Shown here: in pieces, positions 22,118 to 22,610 of the stretch
Layout of the letters: each line of letters opens with the position of its first letter
How positions within the stretch are numbered: position 1 is the first letter of the stretch
NCBI GenBank assembly: GCA_023402355.1
Contig: JAEXCG010000137.1
Location: forward strand, 1 to 22,610
DNA: 22,610 nucleotides
Origin: Bacillota bacterium
GTDB taxonomy: Bacteria; Bacillota; Clostridia; Christensenellales; Aristaeellaceae
Direction of reading: 5' to 3'
Notes under the pieces: generated by a model
Told to the model about the DNA's origin: nothing
Database searches by the model: none
What the model saw: the letters and a program-made list of their open reading frames with translations, nothing else
Position numbers and translations under genes: made by a program

Positions 22118-22610
22118 ATGCAAGCGTCGCTGAGAATGCGGCTAAAGCGCGATATGAAGCGCAATGGAGCCATGTATCTGCTGGCCGTACCGATGATATT
22201 GTTTTATCTTGTTTTTTGCTATGGTCCGATTTACGGACAGATCATCGCGTTTAAAGATTTTTCGCCCGCGAAAGGCATTCTGGGCAGTCCTTGGGTGGGG
22301 TTGAAGCACTTCGAAGCATTTTTTAAAGCGCGTACGTTTTCGCAGCTCATCACAAATACCGTCATGATCAGCCTGTATCAAATCGTGTTTGCGTTCCCAG
22401 CGCCGATCCTGCTCGCGCTGCTGCTCAACGAGGTGCGCTCCAGCACGTTCAAGCGCACGGTGCAGACGATTTCTTACATGCCGCACTTCATCTCGCTGGT
22501 CGTCGTGTGCGGCATGACGCTGGAATTCACCAAGTCCGACGGCGTGATCAACAGCGTCATCACGGCGCTGGGCGGCAGGCGTATCCCCTTCTTCACGACG
22601 CCCTCCTGGT
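22118..22610 (+). CDS. LplB-type sugar ABC transporter permease (3' end outside window)
   Basis: 164 residues are visible and the gene runs off the window. After a basic start (LRMRLKRDMKRNGAMY), helix 1 is LLAVPMILFYLVFCYGPIYG, followed by IIAFKDFSP and the family segment GLKHFEAFF. Further helices follow at about ISLYQIVFAFPAPILLALLLNEV and MPHFISLVVVCGM. This is the membrane-channel subunit of a carbohydrate ABC importer of the LplB/YteP group, paired with the preceding binding protein. AAGGGGGTGGG precedes the ATG. The EAA-loop and second permease are beyond the edge. Confidence 0.92.
   Translation, partial: MQASLRMRLKRDMKRNGAMYLLAVPMILFYLVFCYGPIYGQIIAFKDFSPAKGILGSPWVGLKHFEAFFKARTFSQLITNTVMISLYQIVFAFPAPILLALLLNEVRSSTFKRTVQTISYMPHFISLVVVCGMTLEFTKSDGVINSVITALGGRRIPFFTTPSW

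Noticed and set aside
1..22610. CRISPR array, transposon, prophage, tRNA or rRNA
   Set aside because: No regularly spaced repeats, transposase or integrase motifs, attachment duplications or cloverleaf genes were recognised.

Overview
The window looks like chromosomal DNA from a GC-rich member of the Clostridia, probably gut-associated. The basis is Firmicutes-type signals (AAAGGAGG ribosome-binding sites, consensus TTGACA/TATAAT promoters, a T-box leader, a LytTR two-component system, an Lpl-type sugar transporter, an obg-yhbY pair) combined with high GC and several enzymes for dietary or host glycans. I cannot name a genus. I see no IS element, prophage, CRISPR array, tRNA or rRNA.

Layout. 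1-1314: 3' end of a secreted cell-wall protein (SH3, peptidoglycan-binding and an unrecognised C-terminal domain). 1320-3482: a promoter and alanine T-box leader controlling a short alanyl-tRNA synthetase that stops after the editing domain. 3504-4554: a CE7 acetyl esterase ending in a long hairpin. 4644-7753: a lower-GC signalling block with a lipoprotein and a small membrane protein on the minus strand, divergent from a LytTR response regulator and a GHKL sensor kinase; two LytTR-like direct repeats lie in the divergent gap. 7807-10617 (minus): a PadR/DUF2812 pair under an apparently self-regulated promoter, preceded by a beta-glucuronidase gene. 10629-12372: a DUF362 protein and a YaiI/YqxD-family protein. 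12539-15514: a sodium symporter, then a cysteine desulfurase divergent from a DUF3343 (Se/S carrier-like) protein. 15511-18134: endonuclease III, Obg GTPase and YhbY. 18173-18963: a zinc-ribbon membrane protein with an internal repeat. 19029-22610: a GH172 (DUF2961) enzyme divergent from an extracellular sugar-binding protein and the start of its permease.

How it fits together. Three separate sugar-related units (CE7 esterase, beta-glucuronidase, and GH172 with an Lpl-type ABC transporter) suggest life on plant or host glycans and conjugates. Housekeeping genes (alaS, nth, obg, yhbY) sit between them. The points most worth a second look are the minimal T-box-controlled AlaRS, the LytTR repeats facing a small membrane protein, the twin PadR operators, the NuoB-like cysteine segment of the DUF362 protein, the desulfurase/DUF3343 divergent pair, and the uncharacterised C-terminal domain of the first gene. 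None of these alone proves a new system.
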